A stretch of 64,000 bases of DNA from Salinirubellus salinus (GTDB lineage Archaea; Halobacteriota; Halobacteria; Halobacteriales; Haloarculaceae), in NCBI RefSeq assembly GCF_025231485.1, contig NZ_CP104003.1:496001-560000 (forward strand), in the 5' to 3' direction. This document shows positions 39,570 through 48,905 of this stretch, piece by piece. The notes below the pieces were generated by a model. That model was not told where the DNA came from and made no database searches. It saw nothing but the letters and a program-made list of their open reading frames with translations. The stretch's first letter is position 1; each line of letters starts with the position of its first letter. A program made the translations under genes and the position numbers.

Positions 39570-41135
39570 ATGCTGATCGAACTGCTGCTGGCGCTCTGCC
39601 TGCTCGGGGCGGGGGTCGTCTTCTTCCTCCCCGACCGGTTCGCGCCGAAGGCGTCGCTCGGCATCTCGCTCGCGCCGCTCGCCGTCTCGCTGTACATGTA
39701 CGCCGTCTACGACGGCACGGGCAACGCGCTCATCGACGGCTCTGGCTCCATCGCCTTCGAGTCGATGGCCGAGTGGATCGCCGTCGGCCCCTACGCGCTG
39801 AACTGGCACGTCGGGCTCGACGGCGTCTCGATGCCACTCGTCCTGCTCTCGACGGTGCTGGTCCCGCTGGCCATCCTCGCCTCGTGGACCCCCATCGACG
39901 ACCGCGAGAGCCAGTTCTACGGGCTCGTCCTCTTCATGGAGGCGGCCCTCATCGGTGTGTTCGCCGCGCTGGACTTCTTCGTCTGGTTCGTCTTCTGGGA
40001 GGGCGTCCTCATCCCGATGTACTTCCTCATCGGCGTCTGGGGCGGCCCGCGCCGGAAGTACGCGGCGATCAAGTTCTTCGTCTACACGAACGTCGCGTCG
40101 CTGGTGATGTTCATCGGGTTCTTCGGGCTCGTGTTCGGGCTGGGTGACAGCATCACGACGCTCGACATGCCGGCCATCGCCGGGGCGCTCCGCGCGGGCG
40201 AACTCGCCGCGCTCGGGCCCATCGGGCCGGAGCTGCTGGCGGTGCTCGCGTTCTTCGCGATGTTCGTCGGCTTCGGCGTGAAGGTGCCCATCGTCCCGTT
40301 CCACACGTGGCTGCCGGACGCTCACGTCGAAGCCCCGACGCCTATCTCCGTGCTGCTGGCGGGGGTACTCCTGAAGATGGGGACGTACGCGCTGCTCCGG
40401 TTCAACTTCACGATGCTGCCCGGCGTCGCCCAGGACTACGCGGTGGTCATCGCCGCGGTCGCCGTGATCTCGGTCATCTACGGCGCGATGCTCGCGCTGG
40501 CACAGCAGGACCTCAAGCGCATCGTCGCGTACTCCTCCGTCTCGTCGATGGGGTACGTCATCCTCGGACTGGTCGCGTACACCACGTACGGCTTCGGTGG
40601 CGCCACGTTCCAGATGGTCGCCCACGGCCTCATCTCGGGGCTGATGTTCGCCTGCGTCGGCGTCATCTACAACGTCACGCACACGCGCATGGTCGGGGAC
40701 ATGTCCGGACTCGCGGATCGGATGCCCATCACGACCGGCGCGTTCGTCGCGGGGGCGTTCGGCTACGCCGGACTCCCGCTGATGGCCGGGTTCGCCGCGG
40801 AGTTCTTCATCTTCGTCGGCGCGTTCCAGTCGACCGTCATCCCGAACGACGGGATGGCTATCATGACGGGAGTGGCGATGTTCGGCATCGTCATCGTGGC
40901 GGGCTACCTGCTCTGGGCGATGCAGCGGACGCTGTTCGGCCCGTTCAGTTACGACGGTGACTACGAGATCCGCGAGGCAGCGCGCCACGACGTGGTGCCG
41001 CTGCTGACGCTCATCGTGCTCATCGTCGCGCTGGGCACGTTCCCGAACGACATCTTCTTCGACATGATTCAGGATGCGATCAACCCCGTCATCGACATGG
41101 GTGGCGTGGTGCTGGACTACGGAGGTGGTGCATAG
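39570..41135 (+). CDS. nuoM: Complex I subunit M (proton pump)
   Basis: 521 residues, about 14 helices, starting directly after nuoL. FWEGVLIPMYFLIGVWGGPRRKYAAIKFF holds the functional glutamate and the RKYAAIKFF helix start; VPFHTWLPDAHVEAPTPISVLLAGVLLKMGTYALLRF is the discontinuous helix 7 region, and AYSSVSSMGYVILG the helix 8 region. Order and motifs are of NuoM rather than NuoN. The stop is followed immediately by the nuoN ATG. Confidence 0.96.
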   Translation: MLIELLLALCLLGAGVVFFLPDRFAPKASLGISLAPLAVSLYMYAVYDGTGNALIDGSGSIAFESMAEWIAVGPYALNWHVGLDGVSMPLVLLSTVLVPLAILASWTPIDDRESQFYGLVLFMEAALIGVFAALDFFVWFVFWEGVLIPMYFLIGVWGGPRRKYAAIKFFVYTNVASLVMFIGFFGLVFGLGDSITTLDMPAIAGALRAGELAALGPIGPELLAVLAFFAMFVGFGVKVPIVPFHTWLPDAHVEAPTPISVLLAGVLLKMGTYALLRFNFTMLPGVAQDYAVVIAAVAVISVIYGAMLALAQQDLKRIVAYSSVSSMGYVILGLVAYTTYGFGGATFQMVAHGLISGLMFACVGVIYNVTHTRMVGDMSGLADRMPITTGAFVAGAFGYAGLPLMAGFAAEFFIFVGAFQSTVIPNDGMAIMTGVAMFGIVIVAGYLLWAMQRTLFGPFSYDGDYEIREAARHDVVPLLTLIVLIVALGTFPNDIFFDMIQDAINPVIDMGGVVLDYGGGA

Positions 41136-42629
41136 ATGGCGATAACCCCCGACTGGGCCGCGATGGCGCCGGTGCTGGTGCTCGCCGTGTTCGCGCTGCT
41201 GCTGTTCGTCGTGGACAGCATCGACCCGGACTCGACGAACAACCCGCTGCTGGCGGGTATCGCGGCGCTCGGGAGTGGGACGGCGATGATCGTCGCCCTC
41301 GTCTACCTCCTGAGCGGGGTCGGCCAGACGGACGGTGCCATCTCGCTGTACGGCGGACAGCTCGTCGTCGACGGGATGTCGCTCCTGTTCATCGTCATCT
41401 TCACGAGCGTCGCCACGCTCGTCCACGTCGGCTCCATCGACTACCTCGCGGACCTGGAGTACCAGGCCGAGTACTACATGCTCGTCACCCTGGCCACCCT
41501 GGGGATGAGCCTGATGGCGACCGCGGGGTCGCTCGCGACGGTGTTCGTCTCGCTCGAACTCGCCTCGCTCCCGTCCTACGCACTCGTGGCGTTCCTCAAG
41601 AACAACCGCGGGAGCGTCGAGGCCGGCCTGAAGTACTTCCTCATCGGTGCGCTCGCGTCGGCCATCTTCGCCTACGGCATCTCGCTGGTGTACGGCGTGG
41701 CGGGTGCGCTGAACCTCGAGGCCATCGCCACCGCCGTGGCCGGCACGGAACTGGTCGGCATCCTCGGCGTCGGCATCCTCATGATCACGATGGGGTTCGC
41801 GTTCAAGACGGCCAGCGTCCCGGTTCACTTCTGGGCGCCGGAGGCCTACGAGGGTGCGCCCGCACCCATCAGCGCGTTCATCTCGTCGGCCTCGAAGGCC
41901 GCCGGGTTCGTCGTGCTCTACCGCGTGTTCGTCGTCGCGTTCCCCATCTCGGCGGTCGCGTCGGCCATCGACTGGGTCCTGCTGTTCCAGGTGCTGGCAA
42001 TCGTGACGATGACTGTCGGGAACTTCGCCGCGGCCACGCAGGAGAACGTGAAGCGGATGCTGGCGTACTCCTCCATCGGCCAGGCCGGCTACGTCCTCAT
42101 CGGCGTGGCCGCCCTGACCGGCGTGGGTGACCAGTCACTCGCGTTCGGCGCCGGGATGCTCCACATGCTCGTCTACGGCTTCATGAACACGGGCGCGTTC
42201 CTGTTCATCGCCATGGGCGAGTACTGGGGGCTCGGCCGCCGGTTCGAGGACTACAATGGCCTCGCGAAGAAGGCGCCCGTCGCCTGCGTCGCGATGACCG
42301 TGTTCATGTTCTCGCTCGCGGGCCTGCCCATCGGCGGCGGGTTCCTCTCGAAGTACTTCCTGCTGCTCGGGACGGTCAGCGCGGGGGTCTGGTGGCTCGG
42401 CGCGGTGCTGGCCATCAACAGCGCCCTGTCGCTGTTCTACTACAGCCGCGTGGTGAAGGCGATGTGGATCGAGGAGCCGAACGGCAATCTCGAAGCCATC
42501 GACCGGCGTGGATACCCCTCGGGCCTCTACGCCGCCGTGATCGTCGCGGGCGTCGTCACCGTCCTCCTGCTGCCCGCCATCGGGCTCTTCTCGGGGACGG
42601 CGTTCGACGCTGCCGCCGCGCTGCTGTAA
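41136..42629 (+). CDS. nuoN: Complex I subunit N (proton pump)
   Basis: 497 residues, about 14 helices. SLELASLPSYALVAFLKNNRGSVEAGLKYFLIGALASAIFAYGISLVYG is typical, as are VPVHFWAPEAYEGAPAPISAFISSASKAAGF and AYSSIGQAGYVLIGV. It closes the membrane arm at the NuoA/J/K side. It is the last gene of the Complex I set: no nuoE, nuoF or nuoG follows, and the next gene points the other way. The complex should therefore accept electrons from a donor other than NADH through the peripheral arm, as proposed for archaeal 11-subunit forms. Confidence 0.96.
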   Translation: MAITPDWAAMAPVLVLAVFALLLFVVDSIDPDSTNNPLLAGIAALGSGTAMIVALVYLLSGVGQTDGAISLYGGQLVVDGMSLLFIVIFTSVATLVHVGSIDYLADLEYQAEYYMLVTLATLGMSLMATAGSLATVFVSLELASLPSYALVAFLKNNRGSVEAGLKYFLIGALASAIFAYGISLVYGVAGALNLEAIATAVAGTELVGILGVGILMITMGFAFKTASVPVHFWAPEAYEGAPAPISAFISSASKAAGFVVLYRVFVVAFPISAVASAIDWVLLFQVLAIVTMTVGNFAAATQENVKRMLAYSSIGQAGYVLIGVAALTGVGDQSLAFGAGMLHMLVYGFMNTGAFLFIAMGEYWGLGRRFEDYNGLAKKAPVACVAMTVFMFSLAGLPIGGGFLSKYFLLLGTVSAGVWWLGAVLAINSALSLFYYSRVVKAMWIEEPNGNLEAIDRRGYPSGLYAAVIVAGVVTVLLLPAIGLFSGTAFDAAAALL

Positions 42630-42647
42630 CCCGGCCGACCAACCTTC

Positions 42648-43724
42648 TCACAGTCCGCTCGCACCCGTCAGCACCGCGTCCGCGCCGAACGCCCCCAGCA
42701 GCGCGATGGCGGGGAGCGGGTAGAGCCAGTAGGTGACGAACGGGCGGACCACGAGCGGCAGACTCGATGCCACCAGCAGCGCGACCAGGAGGTGTGGGGT
42801 CCCCCAGGCAGTCAGTGGTCGGTCGCGCATCGCGACGATGGCGCGACCCAGTCCCCACAGCGAGAGCGCGAGCACCACCCACAGCTGGAGGTGCATCCGG
42901 AGCGTGTAGCGCCACCACGTCCCCGTCGAGACGAAGACGGAGGGGCCGTACGAGAGGAGGTACGGGGCCGCGGACCCGACCGTCGCACGGACCGCCCCGA
43001 TGAGCGACGGCCAGCCCCACACCGTGAGGACGGCGCCGTAGACGAGCGTGGTGACCAGTGCGCCGGTGACGAGGAACCGGCCGAGCCACCGTCGCGACCG
43101 ACCGGCCTCGACGTAGCCGTCGTACGCGACCACGGGGAGAGCGAAGACGGCGTGTTGCGAGCAGAGCACTGCGCAAGCGACGCCGACCCCACGGCTGGTC
43201 GGCGACCGGGTGGCGAGCGCGAACAGGGTGCCCGCGACCGCGAGCGACCGGACGTTGACGACGGTGCCGTCCACGAGCGGGAGGGCGAGGAGGAAGAGGA
43301 GTGCCGCCAGCGCTCCCGTCCGGGAGTGCCCACGGACGGCGGCAGCCTGCCAGAGGAACGCCGCGGCGAGTCCGTTGGCGAGCGCCACGAGCAGGACGAG
43401 CGCGAGGACGTACTCGCCGGTGAGGTACGCGCCGACGTTGAGCAGTTCGAACAGCGGCGGCTTGTTGTCGACCGCGACGCCGGTGTAGAGCGGCGTCCCG
43501 GACGCGACGGCGGCGGCGAGGTCGGACCAGACCAGTCGCAGGTCGGGGTGGAGCGACACCTCGCCGGTCGAGAGGCGTGCGAGCCGACGCAGGCCGCCGA
43601 ACAGGCCCGCGGCGAGCAACAGTGCGAGGAACGCGGTGTGGGTGGGGAGGGCGTCGGGGAAGCGCCGCCGGACCGGGCGTGGCACCGGGGCACTCTGCCC
43701 GGTGGGGCTGTCGGAGGGGACCAT
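42648..43724 (-). CDS. GT-C-like membrane glycosyltransferase, putative
   Basis: 358 residues with eight to nine helices. The first outer loop after helix 1 has LYTGVAVDNKPPLFELLN (about residues 80-97); DNKPPL is a hallmark of ArnT/PMT-type dolichol-phosphate-sugar-dependent transferases, where the acidic residue is near the active site. An Arg-rich N-terminus of 28 residues precedes helix 1. It converges with nuoN, 18 bases apart. A role in surface glycosylation is likely; the sugar and acceptor are unknown. It is shorter than most GT39/GT83 enzymes because it lacks a large outer C-terminal domain. Confidence 0.65.
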   Translation of the reverse strand: MVPSDSPTGQSAPVPRPVRRRFPDALPTHTAFLALLLAAGLFGGLRRLARLSTGEVSLHPDLRLVWSDLAAAVASGTPLYTGVAVDNKPPLFELLNVGAYLTGEYVLALVLLVALANGLAAAFLWQAAAVRGHSRTGALAALLFLLALPLVDGTVVNVRSLAVAGTLFALATRSPTSRGVGVACAVLCSQHAVFALPVVAYDGYVEAGRSRRWLGRFLVTGALVTTLVYGAVLTVWGWPSLIGAVRATVGSAAPYLLSYGPSVFVSTGTWWRYTLRMHLQLWVVLALSLWGLGRAIVAMRDRPLTAWGTPHLLVALLVASSLPLVVRPFVTYWLYPLPAIALLGAFGADAVLTGASGL

Positions 43725-43837
43725 CGACGACGATTCGACGGGTGGGCCCCTCTCGGTTCGGGAGAGTGAGACGGCTCTTTAACCCTCCTCGTGGTGACGA
43801 CGGTGGGTTTTAGACGCGGAGGCCGCTACGTCGGGGC

Positions 43838-45334
43838 ATGACGACCCGGTTGTTCCTCGGCTGTGGCGCGTTCGGGCGCCGTCTCGTCGAAGGCCTCGAG
43901 GAGCGACCGGGCAGTCTGCTGGTCCTGACCGACGAGGACAGCCGGGTGACGTCGCTCCGTGAGGACGGGATCCACGCGGAGGCGATGGCCGTCGAAGACC
44001 CCGAGGCCGTCCGTGCTCGGGCCGGCGAGGTGGACACCGTCGTCGTGGCCGGCGACGACCCGGAGCGCAACCGTCGCCTGGCGGCCGTCGCCAGCGAGGC
44101 GTACCCCGACGCCTTCGTACTCGGCTACGTGGGCGACCACGCGGCACCAGCGGACCGTGCGGCGCTCGACGGACTCGTCGACCGGACGGTGGACCTCGGG
44201 AAATCGGTGTCAGACTCGCTGGCGGGGAGTATCGACGAGTCGGGCTACCGGACCCGTCGGCTCCAGCGTGTCCTGCGGCGACTCGACGGGCCGCTCGCCG
44301 TCGTCACGCACGACAACCCGGACCCAGACGCCATCGCCTCGGCGGTGGCGCTCGAACGCCTCGCCGAACGGGCCGGCGTCGAGAGCGAGGTGTGTTACTA
44401 CGGGGCCATCAGCCACCAGGAGAACCGCGCGTTCGTGAACCTGCTCGACTTCCGGCTGACGAACCTCGACCCGGACGCCGACCTCTCGCGGTTCGGGTCG
44501 GTCGCGCTCGTCGACCACTCGCGGCCCGGCGTCAACGACGGCCTCCCGCCGGAGACGGACGTGGCGCTCGTCCTCGACCACCACCCGCCGCGCGAGCCCG
44601 TCGAGGCGCGGTTCGTCGACCTGCGCTCGAACGTCGGGGCTACCTCGACGCTGCTGACGGACTACCTCCGACGGCTGGAACTCGAACCGAACGAGGAACT
44701 CGCCACGGGCCTGCTGTTCGGCATCCGCGTCGACACGAACGACTTCGCCCGCGAGGTGTGTGTCGAGGACTTCGAGGCGGCGTCGTACCTGCTCGAGTTC
44801 GCCAACGTCGACACGCTGGCGAAGGTGGAGAGTCCCTCGATGTCACCCGAGACGCTCGACACCATCGGGTCGGCCATCGACAACCGCGTCGTGGAGGCGG
44901 ACGTGCTGGTCTCCTGCGTGGGGTCGGCGCCGGACCGCGACGCGCTCGCGCAGGCCGCCGACAAGCTACTCGACCTGGAGGACGTGACCACCACGTTCGT
45001 CTTCGGCTACACCGACGAGATGGTGTACGCTTCCGCGCGCGCCCGCGGGACGGACATCGACCTCGGGGAGACGCTCCGCGAGGCGTTCGACCAGGTGGGG
45101 AGCGCCGGCGGTCACGCGGACATGGCGGGCGCGCAACTCCCCATCGGGATGCTGGTCGACCCGGAGGACGAGGAGCCGTTCGAGGCGGTCCGCGAGGTGG
45201 TCGCAGAGCGGTTCTTCGAGACACTGGAGCTCCGCCCGACACGGCGCTCGCCGGACGCGTTCGACGACGGGCGCTACGCGGGCCCCGAGAGCGGCCCCAG
45301 ACCGGAAGGCCACCTCGGGACCGACGGGAGGTAG
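43838..45334 (+). CDS. Nucleotide-binding-DHH-DHHA1 fusion phosphoesterase
   Basis: 498 residues. Residues 1-125 resemble a TrkA-N/RCK Rossmann domain (LFLGCGAFGRRLVEGL... with acidic TDED), then a DHH phosphoesterase: THDNPDPDA (157-165), VDHSRPG, LDHHPPRE and, in the DHHA1 part, GSAGGHADMAG. All metal ligands appear present. Proteins of this build are widespread in haloarchaea, and the DHH-DHHA1 core resembles NrnA oligoribonuclease or cyclic-dinucleotide phosphodiesterases. The Rossmann part might sense a nucleotide. It is monocistronic. Substrate is not determined by sequence. Confidence 0.85.
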   Translation: MTTRLFLGCGAFGRRLVEGLEERPGSLLVLTDEDSRVTSLREDGIHAEAMAVEDPEAVRARAGEVDTVVVAGDDPERNRRLAAVASEAYPDAFVLGYVGDHAAPADRAALDGLVDRTVDLGKSVSDSLAGSIDESGYRTRRLQRVLRRLDGPLAVVTHDNPDPDAIASAVALERLAERAGVESEVCYYGAISHQENRAFVNLLDFRLTNLDPDADLSRFGSVALVDHSRPGVNDGLPPETDVALVLDHHPPREPVEARFVDLRSNVGATSTLLTDYLRRLELEPNEELATGLLFGIRVDTNDFAREVCVEDFEAASYLLEFANVDTLAKVESPSMSPETLDTIGSAIDNRVVEADVLVSCVGSAPDRDALAQAADKLLDLEDVTTTFVFGYTDEMVYASARARGTDIDLGETLREAFDQVGSAGGHADMAGAQLPIGMLVDPEDEEPFEAVREVVAERFFETLELRPTRRSPDAFDDGRYAGPESGPRPEGHLGTDGR

Positions 45335-45413
45335 TCCGCGGCCGGTCGGCACCGGGCCTCTCGTGACGACGCCGACGCGGGGTTTTTGTCCACGGCTCTC
45401 CGACGCTCACTCG

Positions 45414-46229
45414 ATGGACCGTGACGCGAAGCCGCGAGTCAGGGACTACATGACCCGGGACGTCCAGACCGTCTCGGGCGACGACAACGTCGCGGACGTC
45501 GCGCTCCGTATCGCCGAATCGGACGGCCACGGGGGGTTCCCGGTCACGAACGGACGCAAGGTCGAGGGGTTCGTCTCGGCTCGCGACCTCCTGCTGGCCG
45601 ACGACAACGACCCGATATTCAAGGTCATGACCCGCGACCTCGTGGTGGCTCACCCCGAGATGCGCATCAACGACGCCGCGCGCGTCATCCTCCGGTCGGG
45701 CATCCAGAAGCTCCCCGTGGTCGACGACGCGGGCAACCTCGTCGGCATCATCTCGAACGCCGACGTCATCCGCTCGCAGATCGAGCGGGCCACCCCGGAG
45801 AAGGTGGGGAAACTGAAACAGACCCTCCAGAACATCCACGGTGTCGGCGCGCGCGAGGAACGGCGTACCGTCCGGCTCGACCAACTCACCCCGACACAGA
45901 CGAAGGTCTACTCGGACGAGTTGGAGGGGCGCACGTACGAACTGGAGAACGGGCTGGCCGAACCCCTCGTCGTCATCGACAACCCGCGCTCGCGCGGGGG
46001 GAAGAGTCACCTCCTGCTCGCCGACGGCCACCACCGCGTGAAGGCGGCTCAGCGCCTCGGCATCGAGGAGATGGACGCCTACGTCATCGTCCTCGACGAA
46101 CCGGTCGACCTCGGGATGGCCGAGACGGCACGCAAGGAGAACCTGGAGACCATCTCGGACATCGAGGAGGTCGACTACGCCCACCACCCGCTCGTGGAGA
46201 CGACCAAGCGACTGCAGGACCGCGAGTAA
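45414..46229 (+). CDS. CBS-pair protein fused to ParB/Srx-like domain
   Basis: 271 residues from ATG 45414. Residues 8-125 form a tandem CBS pair (VRDYMTRDVQTVSGDDNVADVALRI ... VMTRDLVVAHPEMRINDAARVI ... GIISNADVI), the adenosyl-ligand sensor. Residues 155-260 look like a ParB/sulfiredoxin-type fold: VRLDQLTPTQTKVYSDELEGR, PLVVIDNP, then LLLADGHHRVKAAQRLG, the DGHHRxxA motif. In ParB-like proteins that motif binds and hydrolyses CTP or cuts nucleic acid. A nucleotide-regulated enzyme is the natural reading. The function is unproven. Confidence 0.82.
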   Translation: MDRDAKPRVRDYMTRDVQTVSGDDNVADVALRIAESDGHGGFPVTNGRKVEGFVSARDLLLADDNDPIFKVMTRDLVVAHPEMRINDAARVILRSGIQKLPVVDDAGNLVGIISNADVIRSQIERATPEKVGKLKQTLQNIHGVGAREERRTVRLDQLTPTQTKVYSDELEGRTYELENGLAEPLVVIDNPRSRGGKSHLLLADGHHRVKAAQRLGIEEMDAYVIVLDEPVDLGMAETARKENLETISDIEEVDYAHHPLVETTKRLQDRE

Positions 46230-46244
46230 CGCCCGGTCGGCCCC

Positions 46245-46700
46245 TCAGTCGACGACCACACCCGCCCTCGCGGCCGCTCGTTCTGCCGCCCCCGCCGTCT
46301 CGTAGAGCCGGGTCATCCGCTCGAAGAACAGTGCCATGCCGAAGAGCATCCAGAGTGTCAGGAGCGCCGTCCGCACGGGCCGTCGCGCCAGCGCCGCCCG
46401 GAGCGTGAGGAACGGGACCGGTGCGAAGCAGGCGACCAGCAGGAGGCCGACCGGCGAGTTCCCGCCCCGTGCCAGCAGGACCCGCTCGCCGAGGACGACC
46501 CGCGTCCCCCACGCGCCGTCGTCGGCCGGTGGGTCGGCCAGCAGCGGTCCCACGCCGACGAGGGCGAGCACCGAACACAGCACGCGCGGGTCGCGCCGGT
46601 AGACGGCGAGGACGAGCGTCACGTAGGCTGCGGGGTAGGCGTAGACCGTCGCGGGTGTCGCGTGCCCGGCCCACAGGCGCGTCGTGTCGAGCGTGACCAC
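46245..46700 (-). CDS. 151-aa membrane protein, unknown
   Basis: Four hydrophobic helices: about residues 18-31 (PAAYVTLVLAVY), 37-50, 76-95 (VGLLLVACFAPVPFLTL) and 105-125 (ALLTLWMLFGMALFFERM), the last followed by an Ala/Arg-rich helix. The GTG start at 46700 (VTLDTTRLW) is chosen because upstream codons run towards the divergent ABC gene with no hydrophobic content; a GTG further upstream cannot be excluded. No family recognised with certainty. It is divergent from the ABC exporter and convergent with the CBS-ParB gene. Confidence 0.5.
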   Translation of the reverse strand: MVTLDTTRLWAGHATPATVYAYPAAYVTLVLAVYRRDPRVLCSVLALVGVGPLLADPPADDGAWGTRVVLGERVLLARGGNSPVGLLLVACFAPVPFLTLRAALARRPVRTALLTLWMLFGMALFFERMTRLYETAGAAERAAARAGVVVD

Positions 46701-46789
46701 GAGCGCGAGACGGCCCCCGACCGCATGAGCGTTCGCCCCACGCCTCTCCCACCGGCAACCTTTCACACGCACCGCCCGACTGTACGACA

Positions 46790-47845
46790 GTGAACGCGAA
46801 CGGGCAGGTCCCCGCCGCGGTCGACGCGGCCGCCACCTCGGCGCCCGCACTGGTCGTCCGGGACCTCGAGAAACGCTACGGACGCGGTGACGGTGCGGTG
46901 ACGGCACTCGACGGCGTCTCGTTCGAGGTGGCTCGCGGGTCGGTCGTCGGACTGCTCGGGCCGAACGGGGCCGGCAAGACGACGGCGCTGAAGTCCGCGC
47001 TCGGCCTCCTCCTCCCGGACGCCGGTACGGTCTCGGTGATGGGTGTCGACGTCGCCAGCGACCCGAAGCGGGCCTACCGACACGTCGGCGCGATGCTCGA
47101 GGGCGCACGCAACGTCTACTGGCGGCTCACTCCCCGCGAGAACCTGCGCTTCTTCGCCTCGCTGCAGGGGCTCCCGCAGACCGAGGCTCGAGCAGCCTAC
47201 CACGACCAGCTGCTGGAGACGGTGGACCTCGCGGACCGCGCCGGTGACTCGCTCAACGACTTCTCACAGGGGATGAAACAGAAGGTGGCGCTCGCCTGCA
47301 CGCTGGCACGCGAGACGCCCGTCGTCTTCCTCGACGAACCGACGCTCGGCCTCGACGTCGAGGCGACGCGGAACCTCCGCGAGCGAGTGCGCGCGCTCGC
47401 CGACGAGGAGGGCCGCACGGTGGTCCTCTCCAGTCACGACATGGACGTGGTCCAGGCGGTCTGCGACCGCGTCGTCATCATGAACGAGGGGCGCGTCGTC
47501 GCGGACGACGAGGTGGACTCCCTGGTGGGGCTGTTCCGCACCCGCGAGTACGCCGTCACCGTCGACGGATCGGCCGACACGGTCCGAGCCGCGCTCGACG
47601 GGGCGTTCGAGCCGACGGCGTTCCGGGAGCTAGCCGAGCGGACGGCGTTCGAGGTGACGGTCCCGGACGATCGGTTCTACGACCTGACCGACGCGCTCCG
47701 GGGGGCCGGCCTGCAGGTGTCGTCGATGTCGGCCGTCGAACCGGACCTCGAGGAGGCGTTCCTCAGGCTGACCGAGCGCGGCGGCGAGACGCCGCGCACG
47801 GCCGAGCGAGTCGCCCCCACGCCGGGGCCGGAGGGCGAGCGATGA
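46790..47845 (+). CDS. ABC transporter ATP-binding protein
   Basis: 351 residues, GTG start. Walker A GPNGAGKTT (57-65), a degenerate signature FSQGM in place of LSGGQ, Walker B VVFLDEPTLGLD and the switch histidine in SSHDMD are all present. The long C-terminal domain (about 240-351) resembles the DrrA-type extension. It overlaps the permease gene by 4 bases, so the two form one exporter. Such ABC-2 exporters move drugs, lipids or polysaccharides; the substrate is unknown. The divergent small membrane protein is a possible partner. Confidence 0.92.
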   Translation: MNANGQVPAAVDAAATSAPALVVRDLEKRYGRGDGAVTALDGVSFEVARGSVVGLLGPNGAGKTTALKSALGLLLPDAGTVSVMGVDVASDPKRAYRHVGAMLEGARNVYWRLTPRENLRFFASLQGLPQTEARAAYHDQLLETVDLADRAGDSLNDFSQGMKQKVALACTLARETPVVFLDEPTLGLDVEATRNLRERVRALADEEGRTVVLSSHDMDVVQAVCDRVVIMNEGRVVADDEVDSLVGLFRTREYAVTVDGSADTVRAALDGAFEPTAFRELAERTAFEVTVPDDRFYDLTDALRGAGLQVSSMSAVEPDLEEAFLRLTERGGETPRTAERVAPTPGPEGER

Positions 47846-48633
47846 GCGTCCGGACGAGCGTGGCCGAGACGGTGGTCCTCGCCCGCGCCGTCGCGTACAA
47901 GTCGCTCATCCTGCGGGTCCGCTACGCGTTCAACACGCTGACGAGTCTCCTGACCCTCTACATCTTCTTCGCGCTCCTGTTCTTCGGGGGACGCGCCATC
48001 GCGCCGCAGGCCATCGACGACTCGCTGACCGGTATCATCGTCGGCTTCTTCCTCATCCTGACCGCGACGGTGGCGTACGCCGACCTCTCGTGGGAGCTCA
48101 TCCGCGAGGCCCAGTGGGGGACCCTCGAACAGCTCTACATGTCGCCGCTCGGGTTCGGCCGCGTCGTCACCGTCAAGACGGCCGTAAACCTGCTGTTCGC
48201 GTTCGGCTTCGGCGGCGTCCTGCTGGGCGCGATGCTGGTGACGACCGGCGAACGACTGGTCCTGGACCCGCTCGTGGTCGTCCCCGTCGGGCTCCTCTCG
48301 GTCTGTACGGCCGTCGGCGTCGGCTACGTGCTCGGTGGGCTGGCGCTCGTGTTCAAGCGCATCGAGAACGTGTTCCAGATCGTCCAGTTCTCCTTCCTCG
48401 GCCTCGTCGCCGCGCCCGTGGACCAGTTCCCGCTACTCAAACTCCTGCCGCTCGCGCTCGGTGCCGACCTCCTGCGTGAGGGCATGGGACAGGGGACCCC
48501 GCTCTGGGGCCTGCCGACGGGCGACCTCGCCCTGCTGGTCGGCACGGCGGCGGGGTACCTGGTCGTCGGCTACGCGCTGTTCGGACTGCTGAGTCGGAAG
48601 GCGCGAGCGGACGGGAAACTCGGGAAGTACTAG
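47842..48633 (+). CDS. ABC-2 type exporter permease
   Basis: 263 residues with six membrane helices, no signal peptide. Helix 1 region YAFNTLTSLLTLYIFFALLFFGG, coupling segment SWELIREAQWGTLEQLYMSPLGFG (the E-x-G-T-L-E-x-L motif of ABC-2 permeases) and the following helices fit. It overlaps the ATPase gene. Functional exporter would be a dimer of each subunit. After its stop there are about 85 bases without a gene before a convergent one. Confidence 0.9.
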   Translation: MSVRTSVAETVVLARAVAYKSLILRVRYAFNTLTSLLTLYIFFALLFFGGRAIAPQAIDDSLTGIIVGFFLILTATVAYADLSWELIREAQWGTLEQLYMSPLGFGRVVTVKTAVNLLFAFGFGGVLLGAMLVTTGERLVLDPLVVVPVGLLSVCTAVGVGYVLGGLALVFKRIENVFQIVQFSFLGLVAAPVDQFPLLKLLPLALGADLLREGMGQGTPLWGLPTGDLALLVGTAAGYLVVGYALFGLLSRKARADGKLGKY

Positions 48634-48718
48634 CCGCGTCTCGCAGTTCGCTCCGGCGGAGCAAGCTCCACCGACGGTCGAAACGTCGCAGGAAGTCGGC
48701 CACAGAGTCGTCGCCTCG

Positions 48719-48901
48719 TCACCGCATCGTCGCGAGGTCGAACACCGCGTCCGCGTCGACGGCGACGAACGCCGTCATCGCGAGGTCGTCCGACGGCTCG
48801 TAGAAGACGACGCCCGACCCACCGGACGGGTGCTCGATGACGGTACGCTCCAGCGGCCGTCGCTCGTCGTCGCGCCGAGCAGGGGTGGAGGTCGTCGTCA
48901 T
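48719..48901 (-). CDS. 60-aa haloarchaeal small protein
   Basis: 60 residues. The sequence has a charged N-terminus (MTTTSTPARRDDERRPLERT) and one small beta domain (VIEHPSGGSGVVFYEPSDDLAMTAF, about 21-45) ending in a short helix. This pattern (HPSGGSGVVFYEP...DDLAMTAFVA) is recurrent among short haloarchaeal proteins of unknown function, and DUF7331 is my best guess for the family. Upstream and close to the following secreted acidic protein gene (5-base gap), it may be the second gene of that transcript. Confidence 0.5.
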   Translation of the reverse strand: MTTTSTPARRDDERRPLERTVIEHPSGGSGVVFYEPSDDLAMTAFVAVDADAVFDLATMR

Positions 48902-48905
48902 CGCC

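Noticed and set aside
37653-41828. A 1391-codon open frame on the minus strand
   Set aside because: It is antisense to nuoL, nuoM and part of nuoN, which have unmistakable products. Long mirrored frames arise from GC-rich third positions; the translation is rich in Arg, His, Glu and Asp with no domain.
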